Shown here piece by piece: positions 63,785 to 64,000 of a stretch of 64,000 bases of DNA. A program made the translations under genes and the position numbers. The DNA comes from Dryomyza anilis (Eukaryota > Arthropoda > Insecta > Diptera > Dryomyzidae). Each line of letters begins with the position of its first letter. Position 1 is the stretch's first letter. The DNA is taken from positions 12,675,735-12,739,734 of the forward strand of contig OX638135.1 of the NCBI GenBank assembly GCA_951804985.1, read 5' to 3'. The notes beneath the pieces were generated by a model. It was not told where the DNA came from and made no database searches. It was given only the letters and a program-made list of their open reading frames with translations.

Positions 63785-64000
63785 CAGGGCTCGATTGGAA
63801 CCGGAACTGGAGCCGGAACCGTTTCATTTTTATAGAACCGGAACTGGAACTGGAACAGTTTTTAAATTTTTTATGGAACCGGAACTGGAATCGTTATTTT
63901 ATTTTTTATAGAACCGGAACTGGAACAGAAAACAAGAACCGAAACCGGAACTGGAACCATAACTAAATTAATTAGACCAGAAATAAATATATCAAAAAAA
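63785..64000. mobile_element. Left end of a hAT-like element with GGAACCGGAACT repeats, cut by window
   Basis: CAGGGCTCGATTGGAACCGG starts at 63,785. The next 170 bp contain about ten GAACCGGAACTG-type hexamer pairs in four clusters separated by TTTTTTAT. CAGGGCTCGAT is similar to the CAGAGTTCTCGAT end at 62,973. The right end and any TSD lie beyond the window. The Gly/Arg/Asn-rich frames across it are artefacts. Confidence 0.45.

Noticed and set aside
63714..63966. Arg/Asn/Glu-rich frames near the right edge
   Set aside because: Translations of the GGAACCGGAACT repeats of a hAT-like end.

Overview
The window looks like insect, probably dipteran, intergenic or heterochromatic DNA. It is very AT-rich and has no operons or complete host genes. 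Nearly everything recognisable is a transposable element or its debris: hAT-like elements with 8-bp target duplications, Helitrons with TC...CTAG ends inserted between A and T, tRNA-headed SINEs, RTE-like, I-like and jockey/CR1-like LINEs, and a GTCY-microsatellite element like those described in flies. The dipteran assignment is inference from element types and composition; the species is not identified.

Layout. 1-9.6 kb: copies of a ~735-bp GTCY element (called E here), two hAT-type elements with 8-bp target duplications, an element built from ~21-bp self-complementary repeats, and a 1.5-kb imperfect palindrome. 9.6-17.7 kb: a MITE, a hAT element with near-perfect TSD inside a diverged E relative, another E copy and two palindromes. 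17.7-43.7 kb: the most striking region. A multi-exon gene of unknown function (element G) occurs once on + and three times on -. The three - copies lie in head-to-tail units of Helitron B, (TA)n, G, segment H, (TA)n. An RTE-like LINE sits at the same site in units 2 and 3, and unit 3 has lost ~2.0 kb of it including the RT active site. A SINE in unit 1 has matching empty sites in units 2 and 3. Every G copy is broken, each differently, but the copies together show the exon structure.

43.7-48.7 kb: two more copies of the 11.5-kb hAT family, one with a perfect 8-bp TSD, the other carrying a nested MITE with a relic of the same RTE LINE. 48.8-55.2 kb: a giant inverted repeat with ~2.1-kb, nearly identical arms. 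Each arm holds a Helitron filled with a 15-bp minisatellite, and between the arms lies ~1.06 kb of (GATATA)n. 55.4-64 kb: a possible LTR-retrotransposon RNase H scrap, a 21-bp minisatellite, an I-like LINE and a jockey/CR1-like LINE (each carrying an E insertion), a SINE with perfect TSD, a 582-bp Helitron with both ends, pieces of two hAT-like ends and one short open frame that may be a genuine exon (63,054-63,293).

Functionally there is no pathway. The interest is evolutionary: nested insertions date one another, the duplicated blocks give natural empty sites, and a spliced gene appears to have been multiplied with Helitron sequence. No rRNA, functional tRNA, CRISPR array or bacterial mobile element was found. 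Comparisons were made by eye, so repeat edges without stated TSDs are accurate to about 5-30 bp.
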